From JAJYSO01 sp964495935 (GTDB lineage Bacteria; Bacteroidota; Bacteroidia; Flavobacteriales; Flavobacteriaceae), in assembly GCA_964495935.1 (NCBI GenBank), contig CAZBXQ010000006.1, positions 1-64,000 of the forward strand: a DNA stretch of 64,000 nt, written 5' to 3'. Every line of letters begins with the position of its first letter. Within the stretch, counting starts at the first letter, position 1. Made by a program: the position numbers and the translations under genes. Below, one piece after another: positions 52,033 through 60,881 of this stretch. The notes below the pieces were generated by a model that had not been told where the DNA came from, did no database searches, and worked only from the letters and a program-made list of their open reading frames with translations.

Positions 52033-52587
52033 TCAAGCCCATCGTTTTGAAATATAGAGCCGGATTTTATAGAATACAACGCCCAATATTCCCCCTATCA
52101 ACAATCCTGCGATAATATCACCGGGATAATGCTTTCCTACATATATGCGGCTATAACTGAAGAATGCCAACCAAATCATTAATGGCCAAAAAATATACTT
52201 ATAATATTTTTTCAACAGTGCGCCGATATACCCCATCAAAGCCATTCCTACCGAGGCATGAGACGAAAAAAAACCATAATCGCCACATTCTTCTTGTAAT
52301 GGATAACGCATATCAAAATTCATGGTACAGGGGCGGGGGCGCATCACTCCGTATTTAAACAATTTTGAAATCCCATACGTTACGATTAACATCACCACCA
52401 TAACCATTCCGGTTACCACGGCTTTCCTAAATCCCGTTTTCCATACGATTAACAGCACCAAAACCGCATATACCGGAATCGACATCCACTGATTGGTAAA
52501 AGCGATCCAAAAGTCATCCCATGTGGAATTTCCCAAATTATTGAGATAGAGAAAAAGTTCAGTATCCCATTGCTTTAAAGTTTCCAT
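52033..52587 (-). CDS. PAP2-family lipid phosphatase
   Basis: The 184-residue protein has about six membrane helices and the PAP2 motifs K-x6-RP (KYGVMRPRP), FFSSHA in place of the usual PSGH, and SRIYVGKHYPGD. Its N-terminus resembles that of the fusion protein encoded convergently (both have ELFLYLNNLG or QLFLYFNNLG), so the two are probably paralogues. Likely substrates are undecaprenyl pyrophosphate, phosphatidate or lipid A phosphate. It is coupled to the 77-residue gene upstream, sharing one base. Confidence 0.88.
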   Translation of the reverse strand: METLKQWDTELFLYLNNLGNSTWDDFWIAFTNQWMSIPVYAVLVLLIVWKTGFRKAVVTGMVMVVMLIVTYGISKLFKYGVMRPRPCTMNFDMRYPLQEECGDYGFFSSHASVGMALMGYIGALLKKYYKYIFWPLMIWLAFFSYSRIYVGKHYPGDIIAGLLIGGILGVVFYKIRLYISKRWA

Positions 52588-52820
52588 TATTCTTCCTCTT
52601 CGTAACGTTCTACTTCTCGATCATAAAATTTTGAAGCTTCAGCTATATAATGCTTGGCTTCCTGCTCTAATTCCTTTTGATCTTCCTTATCAAATTCTTC
52701 CAGCCATTCCACTTCATCGGTTTTTAAATCTATGATAAACCTTGGGAATTGGGTATGAATGATAAAAATAGCATCGGGGAAATCTGTGTTATCCCCAAAT
52801 AAAAATTCCGGAATATTCAT
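52587..52820 (-). CDS. Small acidic conserved-type protein, function unknown
   Basis: The 77-residue protein begins MNIPEFLFGDNTDFPDAIFI, contains a beta-rich IIDLKTDEVEWLEEF and ends in a strongly acidic helix. No signal or membrane segment is present. Its stop overlaps the start of the PAP2 gene by one base, so the two are co-transcribed. I do not recognise a named domain. Confidence 0.65.
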   Translation of the reverse strand: MNIPEFLFGDNTDFPDAIFIIHTQFPRFIIDLKTDEVEWLEEFDKEDQKELEQEAKHYIAEASKFYDREVERYEEEE

Positions 52821-52843
52821 ACTGATTGTGGTTTTAAATATCT

Positions 52844-52995
52844 TGAGGTCATTTAAACTTTTATGTTTGAAGCAAAAATAGAGATTATTGTTTCAGATGA
52901 AAATTTTTTTGCAGCACATAGCCGTATATTATCCCTTGCCGTCTGCTTAAACGGAAGAGGGAATTCTCAAAACCGGATTTTAGCCCAAGTACAAA
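52844..52995 (+). repeat. Longest copy of the TGAGGTCATTTAAACTTTTA repeat
   Basis: It starts TGAGGTCATTTAAACTTTTA and continues with AAAAATAGAGATTATTGTTT, closely matching the minus strand of 29950-30042. Its right part (from 52932, with CTTGCCGTCTGCTTAA) matches 28826-28893. It therefore links both repeat segments of the 28-30 kb region in one unit. It lies directly upstream of tmk. Confidence 0.55.
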
Positions 52996-53026
52996 TCCCT
53001 CCACTACCAGGGTGTGTTATTTTATG

Positions 53027-53034
53027 TATTTTTG
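53027..53034 (+). promoter_or_regulatory. Candidate -7 promoter box TATTTTTG of tmk
   Basis: The box fits TAnnTTTG and ends 21 bp before the ATG at 53056, which supports that start over the upstream TTG. Confidence 0.5.
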
Positions 53035-53055
53035 CGATGTTGCACAACATGCTCT

Positions 53056-53748
53056 ATGAAAGGAAAAATAATCACTATCGAAGGCCTTGACGGCACCGGA
53101 AAATCAACTCAAATCAAGCTCTTGCAGAAGAAACTGGAGGAAATGGGAATCCCCAATCGTTTTATTCATTTCCCCATGCTCAACGAGGGGATTTACGGTA
53201 CTTTAATCGCCGAATTCCTTCGCGGAGAATACGGAAACCTCGATGAAGTACACCCAAAATTGGTGGCACTTCTCTTTGCCGAGGATCGAAATGAGCACCA
53301 ATTTAAATTAAAGCAATGGTTAGCCGAGGGGCAAATTATCATCTTGGACCGCTATGTTAAATCCAATATTGCCTTTCAATGTGCCAAAATGAATCAAAAG
53401 AAGGAAAAAGATCAACTCAAAAAGTGGATTCTGGATTTCGAATTCGGCAATAATGCACTTCCCCGACCCGAGGCCTCATTTTTTCTGGACGTCCCTTTTG
53501 CAGCGATCTCAAAATCCTTAGCCAAAAACCGAGAAGGTGATGACCGTTCTTACCTCAACGGTAAAAAGGACATTCACGAAGCCGATATGCAATTTCAAAA
53601 ACAGGTCTTGGCTGAATATTATAGGCTCTTAAAAGAAACCCCCGGATTCTTTAAAATCCCTTGCATTGATTCCCGGGGAAAATGGCTTCCGGCCACGGAA
53701 ATCCATCAACTCCTATTTTCTAAAATCAAACCTTACATTTCCCGTTAA
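53056..53748 (+). CDS. tmk: Thymidylate kinase
   Basis: Tmk phosphorylates dTMP to dTDP. The 230-residue protein starts MKGKIITIEGLDGTGKST with the P-loop, has the DRY-type motif IILDRYVKSNIAFQ for substrate binding and the LDVPFAA segment before the lid. The upstream extension of the reading frame starts with a non-ATG codon and overlaps the promoter box, so the ATG at 53056 is chosen. It forms a single-gene unit. Confidence 0.93.
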   Translation: MKGKIITIEGLDGTGKSTQIKLLQKKLEEMGIPNRFIHFPMLNEGIYGTLIAEFLRGEYGNLDEVHPKLVALLFAEDRNEHQFKLKQWLAEGQIIILDRYVKSNIAFQCAKMNQKKEKDQLKKWILDFEFGNNALPRPEASFFLDVPFAAISKSLAKNREGDDRSYLNGKKDIHEADMQFQKQVLAEYYRLLKETPGFFKIPCIDSRGKWLPATEIHQLLFSKIKPYISR

Positions 53749-53811
53749 GTCGCCTCTGCCGATATAGCGAAAGCCTATCCGGCATTTCCTTTCCAAAAAG
53801 ATCAATTGCAT

Positions 53812-54063
53812 TTATTCTTCTTGGTCTTTTGCCAGTTTTGGAAAAGTTTCTCTTATCAATTGTTCAGCTTCTGTCTTGCGGCTGTCGGGAACCAATATAA
53901 CGGCCTGTCCCGGAAGACGGCTGCCAAATCCCGCGCGAAGAGCAGAATCAGAGTCATTTCGAACAATAGAATCTATTCCGGCCTCTTCGAAAATATTGCG
54001 CAGATGCTGAATATTTACCTCAAAACCCGTAAAAACAGGGACAAATTTATTCATTTCAGCCAT
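53812..54063 (-). CDS. DUF2007 domain protein
   Basis: The 83-residue protein fits DUF2007: a beta-alpha-beta start FVPVFTGFEVNIQHLRNIFEEAGID, a central variable loop, and VILVPDSRKTEAEQLI. The family is sometimes called putative signal-transducing but no function is proven. It is soluble and acidic. It converges with tmk. Confidence 0.85.
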   Translation of the reverse strand: MAEMNKFVPVFTGFEVNIQHLRNIFEEAGIDSIVRNDSDSALRAGFGSRLPGQAVILVPDSRKTEAEQLIRETFPKLAKDQEE

Positions 54064-54351
54064 AGCTTATCATATTATATTTCATCCTAAGATAAGTCAT
54101 TTTTGAGAATTAAAGACTGAAAATCAGAAAAAATCAATAGCCTCCTCATCCTCTTTTCATTCCTATATTCAAACCCAAGGCAATACAGCAGATACAGAAA
54201 TTCCATCAGGCTATAAACCGCCTCGACAGCAGCCCTCAGTCGGAATTAGACCGATACAACTTTTGCCCAATGGCAATTTATAATAGAAATATCAGGTGAT
54301 AGGTGCTAATGGTAATAGAGGTCTGAAACTCCTCAACTCATAAAAATGGAG

Positions 54352-55083
54352 CTACTGCTTCTGACTGGCATTAAAATAGATGCTTTGCCAAGTCGAAGGG
54401 CTAAAATTCTTTCCTTTTTTAACGCAATAAAATAAGGTAAACCCGCCGACCCATTGAAAGAGGATAAAAGCAAAAATAGCATATTTAGAAAAGTCCATAT
54501 TATCGGTGAGCAAATCCCACGGAAAAATGGCGGCAAAGAGCAAACTAAAAGCCAGCACGGTCGCCACCATATATTCGATCCCTTTATAAGGCCAAGCCTT
54601 CAATTTTCTCCAAGGGCTCAAATCATTACCCCATTTGTGAATTAAATAATAATAACCATTCCCCATCGGAGCAAAAAGTAACGGATCATCTGCATTTTTG
54701 AGCCGAAAAGATTTTGCCGGAGCCATAATCTTAAATCCCGTAAATTCCGTCTGATGAAGTTTTTCTAAATGTTTTGTCTTTTGAAGAGCTTCTATCGGCA
54801 ATTCCTTCTTGAAATAATGGCTGTCTAAAAACCGTAACCGATAAACTACACAAATCTTCTTGATCTGTTCAAGGTGAAAAATCCTGTCGGCTTCAATTAC
54901 TTCCAAATTAAACGAATTGGAATCTTCTCCTCCCGAATGATCCGCCTGCAGCCGCTCTCTTATTGCTTCTTCCTTCTCTGTATCTTCCGCCAGAATGGTT
55001 TTAAAATCCTGAAGAAGCTCTTCCCCCGAAATAAAACGGTCGCGCTCCCGAATCAACTTTTCTTCAATATTTGTCCCCTTCAT
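54352..55083 (-). CDS. Membrane protein of unknown function
   Basis: The 243-residue protein has a charged helical N-terminal region of about 100 residues, a middle part with FTGFKIMAPAKSFRLKNADD, and two membrane helices near the C-terminus (about residues 178-197 and 206-226) ending in a short cytoplasmic tail. I do not recognise a family. The ATG at 55083 is preferred to a GTG six codons upstream. It lies downstream of pheT on the same strand with a gap of about 115 bp. Confidence 0.6.
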   Translation of the reverse strand: MKGTNIEEKLIRERDRFISGEELLQDFKTILAEDTEKEEAIRERLQADHSGGEDSNSFNLEVIEADRIFHLEQIKKICVVYRLRFLDSHYFKKELPIEALQKTKHLEKLHQTEFTGFKIMAPAKSFRLKNADDPLLFAPMGNGYYYLIHKWGNDLSPWRKLKAWPYKGIEYMVATVLAFSLLFAAIFPWDLLTDNMDFSKYAIFAFILFQWVGGFTLFYCVKKGKNFSPSTWQSIYFNASQKQ

Positions 55084-55198
55084 AATCGCAATATTTTCCA
55101 CTAAATTATAAAATAATCAAGTGAAAATTATGAAATTGGAAATTTTAACACTACAATTTCCAATCGCTAATAGCTCGATTCTGAAATGGGTTACCCTT

Positions 55199-57622
55199 CT
55201 ATCGCAACTCAGCACCTAATTCTTGTTCAAACTGTTTTCTCAACTTCTTCATAATCTTATCGACTTTATTATCGGTAAGTGTTTTCTTTTCATCGAGAAA
55301 AACAAAACTCACGGCGTAACTTTTCTTCCCATCCGGAAGGTTTTCGCCCTCATAAACATCAAACAAATCAACACTTTTCAACAAAGCAGAATCTGTTTTT
55401 CGGGCGATTTCCCGAATCTTAGAAAATTTAACGGTTTTGTCCAATAGCAGGGCGAAGTCGCGCCGCATTTTCGGGAACTTCGGGATGGGTTGGACCTTTA
55501 ACTTCTTTTGGCGTTCCAAAATCTGCAGTATCTCTTCCCAATCGAGATCTGCATACAATACTGTTTGATCAATATCGTAAACTTTGACAATCTTACTTTT
55601 CAACACACCCAGGTATCCCACTCTTTTATTTTCCACATAAAGTGCAATAGAATCAGAAAATAAATCCCGTTCACAAACCTCACTATAATGAACCAGTCCC
55701 AATCGATTAAACAAGCTGTGCAAAATCCCTTTCAGATAGAAAAAATCACTCTCTCGAGAATCGGAATTCCATCGTTCTTGTTGCTGCTTCCCGGTAACAA
55801 AAAAGCTAAGATGCTTCCGTTCTATATATTTTCCCTCCTTCTGATGATACGTTTTTCCAAATTCGAAAAAACGTAAATCCTCATTCTTACGATTGATATT
55901 AAACGCAATACTCTGTAATCCTCCGGGCAATAAAGACTGTCGCATTACCTCCAGATCAGCACTTAAGGGATTCATCAGGAACACGTTTTCCTCGCCCTCC
56001 TGATCCTTAAAACGAGTGTGATTTTTATCGGTCAGAGAATTGGACATCATTTCATAAAATCCTTGTCCCATGAGTTGACCGGCAACGATCTTCTGAATAT
56101 TATGATCGTCATATTTATCAATCTCTACAATCGTTGCATTGAGCTTTTCATTGGTTTCTACATTATTATACCCATAAATTCGCAGCACTTCCTCGATGAC
56201 ATCCACCTCTCGTTTTACATCGCTTCGAAATGGCGGTACGGTCAAACCAATTCCGGTTTCCGTTATATTTTTAGCCTGAATACTCAGCGAGGATAAAATA
56301 GATTTCAATTTTGATTCTTCGATCGTTTTTCCTATCAGGTCATTCAATTTTTTAAATCGAAGAAAAACCTCAAAATCTTCAATTTTTTTAGGATAGACAT
56401 CGTTCAACTCACTGGAAACTTCACCTCCGGCAATCTGCTGAATCAACAACACCAAACGTTTTAAGGCAAAGTTTGTAAAATTGGGATCGATTCCCCGTTC
56501 AAAACGAAAAGAAGCATCGGTACTCAACCCGTGCCGTTTAGCGGTTTTTCGAATGCTCACCGGATCAAAATAGGCACTTTCCAAAAATACATTTTTGGTG
56601 TTCTTGGTCACTCCCGATTCGAGACCTCCAAAGACCCCGGCGATACACAAGGGCTTCTCCACATCACAAATCATTAAATCTTCTTCGCTCAACTTGCGGG
56701 TTACTCCATCGAGCGTAATAAATTCGGTTCCTTCCTTTAGGGTTTTTACCAGAATTTTTTGTCCTTCTATACGATCGGCATCAAAAGCGTGGAAGGGCTG
56801 GCCCAACTCGTGCATAACATAGTTAGTCGCATCGACTACATTATTAATCGGGGACAAGCCAATGGCCTTTAACCGATTTTTCAACCAGGCCGGAGACTCG
56901 GCAACTTTGATTTTAGAAATTGTAATCCCGCAATAACGGGGTGCTTTATCGGTATCCAAAATCTCTATCGGGACATTCCGGGTATGATTATCAACTCTAA
57001 ACTTGCTTATAATCGGCTCATTCAAGGTTGCATTCAGTCCTTTCTCCCGTAACCCGGCGCGCAAATCCCGGGCCACCCCATAATGGCTCATCGCATCCGA
57101 TCGATTAGGCGTTAAATCGATATCAAATATTTCATCGGTATAGACCTCAACAACCTCGGCAAGCGGGCAGCCTACGGCCGTATCTTCTGCCAGCACCATA
57201 ATTCCGTCATGACTATTTCCCAGCCCGAGTTCATCTTCGGCACAAATCATCCCGTAACTCTCCTCCCCTCTGATTTTGCTTTTCTTAATCTTCCATGCTC
57301 CATGTTCCTTATCATACAAAGTGGTACCCACGGTAGCCACCGGTACAACCTGTCCTTCGGCCACATTGGGGGCCCCGCAAACAATTTGCAACGGCTGTTC
57401 TGCTCCGATATCAACGCGTGTGATCTTTAGCCGATCGGCATTGGGGTGTTTTTGACAGGAAATCACCTTCCCGGTCACAATTCCAGATAATCCGCCTTTC
57501 ACCGATTCATATTGTTCTATACCTTCTACCTCAAGGCCTAAATTCGTCAATAAGCGTTCCGTCTCTTCAGCCGTCCAGTCTATATCTACAAAATCCTTTA
57601 ACCAGGAGTATGAAATTTTCAT
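55199..57622 (-). CDS. pheT: Phenylalanine-tRNA ligase beta subunit
   Basis: The 807-residue subunit has the usual order of domains: the tRNA-binding domain near residues 40-150 (IVTGKVISCQKHPNADRLK), the B3/B4 editing domain (VDATNYVMHELGQPFHAFD), the B5 domain, the catalytic-like core and a C-terminal anticodon-binding FDX-ACB domain (PKMRRDFALLLD and VSFVFLDEKKTLTD). It charges tRNA-Phe with PheS, which is not adjacent, as is common in Bacteroidota. It is preceded by a TAnnTTTG box. Confidence 0.97.
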   Translation of the reverse strand: MKISYSWLKDFVDIDWTAEETERLLTNLGLEVEGIEQYESVKGGLSGIVTGKVISCQKHPNADRLKITRVDIGAEQPLQIVCGAPNVAEGQVVPVATVGTTLYDKEHGAWKIKKSKIRGEESYGMICAEDELGLGNSHDGIMVLAEDTAVGCPLAEVVEVYTDEIFDIDLTPNRSDAMSHYGVARDLRAGLREKGLNATLNEPIISKFRVDNHTRNVPIEILDTDKAPRYCGITISKIKVAESPAWLKNRLKAIGLSPINNVVDATNYVMHELGQPFHAFDADRIEGQKILVKTLKEGTEFITLDGVTRKLSEEDLMICDVEKPLCIAGVFGGLESGVTKNTKNVFLESAYFDPVSIRKTAKRHGLSTDASFRFERGIDPNFTNFALKRLVLLIQQIAGGEVSSELNDVYPKKIEDFEVFLRFKKLNDLIGKTIEESKLKSILSSLSIQAKNITETGIGLTVPPFRSDVKREVDVIEEVLRIYGYNNVETNEKLNATIVEIDKYDDHNIQKIVAGQLMGQGFYEMMSNSLTDKNHTRFKDQEGEENVFLMNPLSADLEVMRQSLLPGGLQSIAFNINRKNEDLRFFEFGKTYHQKEGKYIERKHLSFFVTGKQQQERWNSDSRESDFFYLKGILHSLFNRLGLVHYSEVCERDLFSDSIALYVENKRVGYLGVLKSKIVKVYDIDQTVLYADLDWEEILQILERQKKLKVQPIPKFPKMRRDFALLLDKTVKFSKIREIARKTDSALLKSVDLFDVYEGENLPDGKKSYAVSFVFLDEKKTLTDNKVDKIMKKLRKQFEQELGAELR

Positions 57623-57650
57623 ATATCAATCTCAAAAAAATTAACGTTCG

Positions 57651-57658
57651 CAAAGATA
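57651..57658 (-). promoter_or_regulatory. Candidate -7 promoter box TATCTTTG of pheT
   Basis: The minus-strand box fits TAnnTTTG and ends 28 bp before the pheT ATG. No TTG at the expected distance was found. Confidence 0.45.
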
Positions 57659-57770
57659 GTATTATTTTCAATTTTGTTCCGATTTGGAGTCATCTTCCCG
57701 AAAATTTTAAGATATCAGACTGCCAAAAACCCTGCTCTTAAATCTTACTTAAATTCACTAAACCTTAATT

Positions 57771-57799
57771 TTTGTATTGAGAAATAAGGCATAGCTTTG
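57771..57799 (+). promoter_or_regulatory. Promoter TTTG-N17-TAGCTTTG of the NDH-2 gene
   Basis: The -33 TTTG (57771-57774) and -7 TAGCTTTG (57792-57799) are 17 bases apart, a full match to the Bacteroidota consensus. The ATG follows 18 bp after the -7 box. Confidence 0.75.
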
Positions 57800-57817
57800 T
57801 TAAAAATATAGCGAATT

Positions 57818-59131
57818 ATGAATTCCCTCAATATACCCGATTCAAAATTACCCCGCCTCGTTATTATCGGCGGGGGTTTTGGTGGTTTGAAACTACTTCG
57901 GAAAATCGTAAAACACCATCGGTTTCAAACAATCATCATCGATAAACGCAACTATCATACTTTTCAGCCTCTTCTTTATCAAGTAGCCAGCGCGGGCTTG
58001 GATGTAAGCGCAATTTCCTACCCGCTGCGAAAAACGGTTAGAAAAAATACGCCGGATACGTACTTTCGACTGGGAGAGGCAAAATATATTGATACCCAAG
58101 AGCAGACTTTATTTTTAGACCGAGGGCAAATTGATTATGATTATCTCGTTTTAGCTACGGGAACCAAAACTAATTTCTTTGGAAATAAGGAAGTGGAACG
58201 GGAAGCCATGCGAATGAAATCGGTTCCTCAGGCTGTTAATATTCGAAGTTTGGTATTAGAAAATCTCGAAGAGGCCACCATCACCAAGGATCCCAAAAAG
58301 CGAAAAGCTCTTCTCAATTTTGTTATTGCGGGAGGGGGTCCCACCGGAGTGGAGTTAAGTGGAGCACTGGCCGAATTACGCAAAAATGTAGTTCCCCGGG
58401 ATTATATCGATATCTCACCCGACGAAATCCAAATCCAACTGGTGGAAGGTCAGGACCGGCTTTTGGCAGCAATGAGTGAAAAAGCCTCCGAAAATGCAAA
58501 AAAATCCCTGGAGAAATTAGGTGTAAAACTTCATCTGGGTACGTTGGTCGAATCGTACGATGGGAAAACCATCAAAACCAGCAAAGGGCAAAAGATCGAC
58601 GCAGAAACTTTTGTCTGGTCGGCAGGCGTGACCGGAGCCCCGATTTTAGGGCTGCGGGAAGATTCACTGGTAGCACGTGCCAATCGTTACAAAGTCGATG
58701 AACATAATAAAGTAAAAGGGTATGATAACATTTTTGCCATTGGTGATATTGCATTGATGGCCACTAAAAAATATCCCAAAGGACACCCTATGGTAGCTCA
58801 ACCGGCCATTCAGCAAGGCCAGCATCTGGCCAAAAACCTACTGCGACTTCTCGATGGCAAGAAACTCAAGCCCTTTACCTATCTGGATAAAGGATCACTG
58901 GCCACGATTGGACGAAATAAGGCCGTAGCCGATCTAAAAATCGGTCATTTCTCCGGCTTTATCGCCTGGATTATCTGGATGGTTGTTCACCTCTGGTTTT
59001 TGATTGGGTTTAAGAATCGCGTTGGTACTTTTTTGAGTTGGTCGTATCGATACATTAATTACGATCGCTCCAACCGACTTATCGTACGCCCCTTCAAAGA
59101 ACATCCCGAAAAACTGGAAGACGAAGAATAA
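57818..59131 (+). CDS. ndh: Type II NADH dehydrogenase
   Basis: The 437-residue flavoprotein transfers electrons from NADH to quinone without pumping protons. It has the FAD loop VIIGGGFGGLKLLRK, the second dinucleotide loop VIAGGGPTGVELSGALAE, and the NDH-2 motif VASAGLDVSAISYPLR near residue 60. The C-terminal segment with AWIIWMVVHLWFLIGF anchors it to the membrane, and the FAD-binding FAIGDIALM is present. It stands alone with a strong consensus promoter. Confidence 0.93.
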   Translation: MNSLNIPDSKLPRLVIIGGGFGGLKLLRKIVKHHRFQTIIIDKRNYHTFQPLLYQVASAGLDVSAISYPLRKTVRKNTPDTYFRLGEAKYIDTQEQTLFLDRGQIDYDYLVLATGTKTNFFGNKEVEREAMRMKSVPQAVNIRSLVLENLEEATITKDPKKRKALLNFVIAGGGPTGVELSGALAELRKNVVPRDYIDISPDEIQIQLVEGQDRLLAAMSEKASENAKKSLEKLGVKLHLGTLVESYDGKTIKTSKGQKIDAETFVWSAGVTGAPILGLREDSLVARANRYKVDEHNKVKGYDNIFAIGDIALMATKKYPKGHPMVAQPAIQQGQHLAKNLLRLLDGKKLKPFTYLDKGSLATIGRNKAVADLKIGHFSGFIAWIIWMVVHLWFLIGFKNRVGTFLSWSYRYINYDRSNRLIVRPFKEHPEKLEDEE

Positions 59132-59208
59132 ATAGAAGGAACTCAAGAATTCATTTCAACTACTTCTGATGGCAATCGAAAGAAAAAACTTAACCTATTG
59201 ATAATCAG

Positions 59209-59216
59209 TAAATTTG
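59209..59216 (+). promoter_or_regulatory. Candidate -7 promoter box TAAATTTG
   Basis: The box fits TAnnTTTG but lies 96 bp upstream of the next ATG; no TTG at the expected distance was seen. Confidence 0.3.
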
Positions 59217-59312
59217 TCATCCATACTCGGGACGAAACGAAATTGCTGCAAAAAAGGGTATGGGATCGCTTCCATAAATTCTGCTGATTTTTAATCCCTG
59301 AACATCCGGTTT

Positions 59313-60236
59313 ATGAACCTTGATGAAAAAACTCCTTTTGTCGCTTATCACCCCGACTACACGCTAAAACTCCCCGAGCGTCATCGGGTTCCCATAACCA
59401 AATACAGCCTCCTGCCCGATCAACTTCTCTACCGCGGAATCATTGAAGAAAAAGATCTGTTTAAACCGGGTCTGGCGGCTCCTAAACTCCTGGCTCAAGC
59501 CCACGAAAAAGATTATTTGAACCGTGCTTTACATCTGCAACTTAACGATCACGAAGCCCGACGTATTGGTTATCCCTATAATGAATACCTGATTCGGCGC
59601 GAGCGACGTATTGTTCAAGGTACAATTACCGCTGCCGAAATCGCTTTAAAAACCGGATTGTCTTTCAATCTGGCAGGAGGTACTCATCATGCCGGCAGTA
59701 ATTGGGGAGAAGGATTTTGCCTGTTTAACGATGTGGCCACAGCCTCCCTATGGATAAGAAAAAAATATCAATTAAAACAAATCTTGATCGTCGATTTAGA
59801 TGTGCATCAAGGAAATGGAACTGCCGAGATATTACAACATGAGCCGAATATCTTTACGTTCTCCATGCACGGAAAAAATAATTTCCCCTTTCGCAAAGAA
59901 AAATCAGATCTTGATGTCGGACTGGAAGACCATACTCAGGGAAAAGAATATTTAAAAAACCTTGATCAAAAACTCACTTCCCTATTTTCTACCCTGCATC
60001 CCGATTTGGTTTTCTATTTAGCCGGAGCAGACGTCTTAGACCGAGATCAACTGGGGCGTCTCGATCTCTCCAAAGAGGACTGTAAAGAACGGGATACGCT
60101 GGTTTTTCAATATTGCAAAGAATATCAGGTTCCCGTACAAGTGGGAACGGCAGGAGGCTATTCCCGTCGTGTAGGAGAAACCGTAGATGTGCACAGCCAA
60201 ACCGTCGAAACAGGTATCGATATCATCTGGTATTAA
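59313..60236 (+). CDS. Histone-deacetylase-family hydrolase
   Basis: The 307-residue protein has the arginase/deacetylase fold of class IV-type bacterial members: GGTHHAGSNWGEGFCLFND with the paired histidines, VDLDVHQGNGTAEI with the zinc aspartate and histidine, AGADVLDRDQLG with the third ligand, and GGYSRRV near the end. In bacteria such enzymes hydrolyse acetylated amines or small amides; the substrate is unknown. It is cytoplasmic and lies in a single-gene unit next to a tRNA gene. Confidence 0.9.
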   Translation: MNLDEKTPFVAYHPDYTLKLPERHRVPITKYSLLPDQLLYRGIIEEKDLFKPGLAAPKLLAQAHEKDYLNRALHLQLNDHEARRIGYPYNEYLIRRERRIVQGTITAAEIALKTGLSFNLAGGTHHAGSNWGEGFCLFNDVATASLWIRKKYQLKQILIVDLDVHQGNGTAEILQHEPNIFTFSMHGKNNFPFRKEKSDLDVGLEDHTQGKEYLKNLDQKLTSLFSTLHPDLVFYLAGADVLDRDQLGRLDLSKEDCKERDTLVFQYCKEYQVPVQVGTAGGYSRRVGETVDVHSQTVETGIDIIWY

Positions 60237-60397
60237 ATAAAAATCTCCTAATCATACAGGCCCCCGTTTTTGAGATTTACTGTCCTTTCTTCCGTTGAGA
60301 CCGCCGCTCCTTTTTATAATTTATAGTCTGAGAATCTCTTTCTCCGGCCGATTTTCAATATGGAATATTCATACAACTCCATACGTACATTCATATT

Positions 60398-60418
60398 TTT
60401 GGGACATATTTGGGACAT
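60398..60418 (+). repeat. Tandem TTTGGGACAT repeat near the tRNA gene
   Basis: TTTGGGACAT occurs twice with an 11-bp period (60398-60407 and 60409-60418), about 100 bp from the 3' end of tRNA-Arg. It may be an old integration-site or protein-binding remnant; no integrase gene is present. Confidence 0.35.
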
Positions 60419-60473
60419 CCATAACCAAAAAACAGTACAAATTACCCCAAAATCGAAAAAATGACGAATTGTA

Positions 60474-60507
60474 TAAAAACACGAAACCCCGCAGTGTTGC
60501 GGGGTTT
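60474..60507 (-). terminator. Intrinsic terminator of tRNA-Arg
   Basis: On the minus strand AAACCCCGCA and TGCGGGGTTT form a perfect 10-bp stem around ACAC, followed by CGTGTTTTT. It ends the tRNA transcript. Confidence 0.85.
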
Positions 60508-60513
60508 AAGGCG

Positions 60514-60587
60514 TGATCGCGCCAGGATTCGAACCTGGGACCGTTTGCTTAGAAGGCAAATGCTCTATCCAGCTGAGCTACGCGACC
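60514..60587 (-). tRNA. tRNA-Arg (anticodon TCT)
   Basis: The 74-nt minus-strand gene folds as a cloverleaf: acceptor GGTCGCG with CGCGATC (one G-U pair), D arm GCTC/GAGC, anticodon stem TTTGC/GCAAA with loop CTTCTAA (anticodon TCT), and T arm with TTCGAAT. The CCA end is not encoded, as is common in this phylum. A terminator follows directly. Confidence 0.95.
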
Positions 60588-60881
60588 TTATAAGTATTCT
60601 TTCGCTTTTTCAACAAGTGGTCATATCATTGCGATTATGCCTCCCTTGCCCTCTATTAATTGGTTTTAATCAAATTGCTGCAAATATAATAATCCTTGCT
60701 AATAAAATGATTTTACTTTGGCTTTTTTTCGGTACTCGACAAGATTTCAAACCCATTCTCCGCGATCCAATCCAATCAACTTTTTTATCGCTCTCTTCTT
60801 GTTCTCCTATCTCCCATACTTTTAATATCTTGAGCCGCTGAACAGACCAAGTCTATGCAGACCCCATAATCACAAGATTAG
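60588..60881. other. Spacer between tRNA-Arg and the UPF0126 gene
   Basis: The spacer holds no recognisable gene. A plus-strand frame runs through the tRNA and this spacer, but it is a shadow of the tRNA sequence. Confidence 0.4.

Noticed and set aside
52863..53090. 75-codon frame starting in the repeat upstream of tmk
   Set aside because: It overlaps the dispersed repeat and the tmk promoter and start; the matching copy at 30 kb has no comparable intact frame.
60398..60418. CRISPR or integron array near the tRNA gene
   Set aside because: There are only two 10-base copies with no spacers, Cas genes or integrase.
60461..60841. Long plus-strand frame through the tRNA gene and spacer
   Set aside because: The frame is produced by the tRNA-Arg sequence itself (ARIRTWDRLLRRQ), a well-known artefact.
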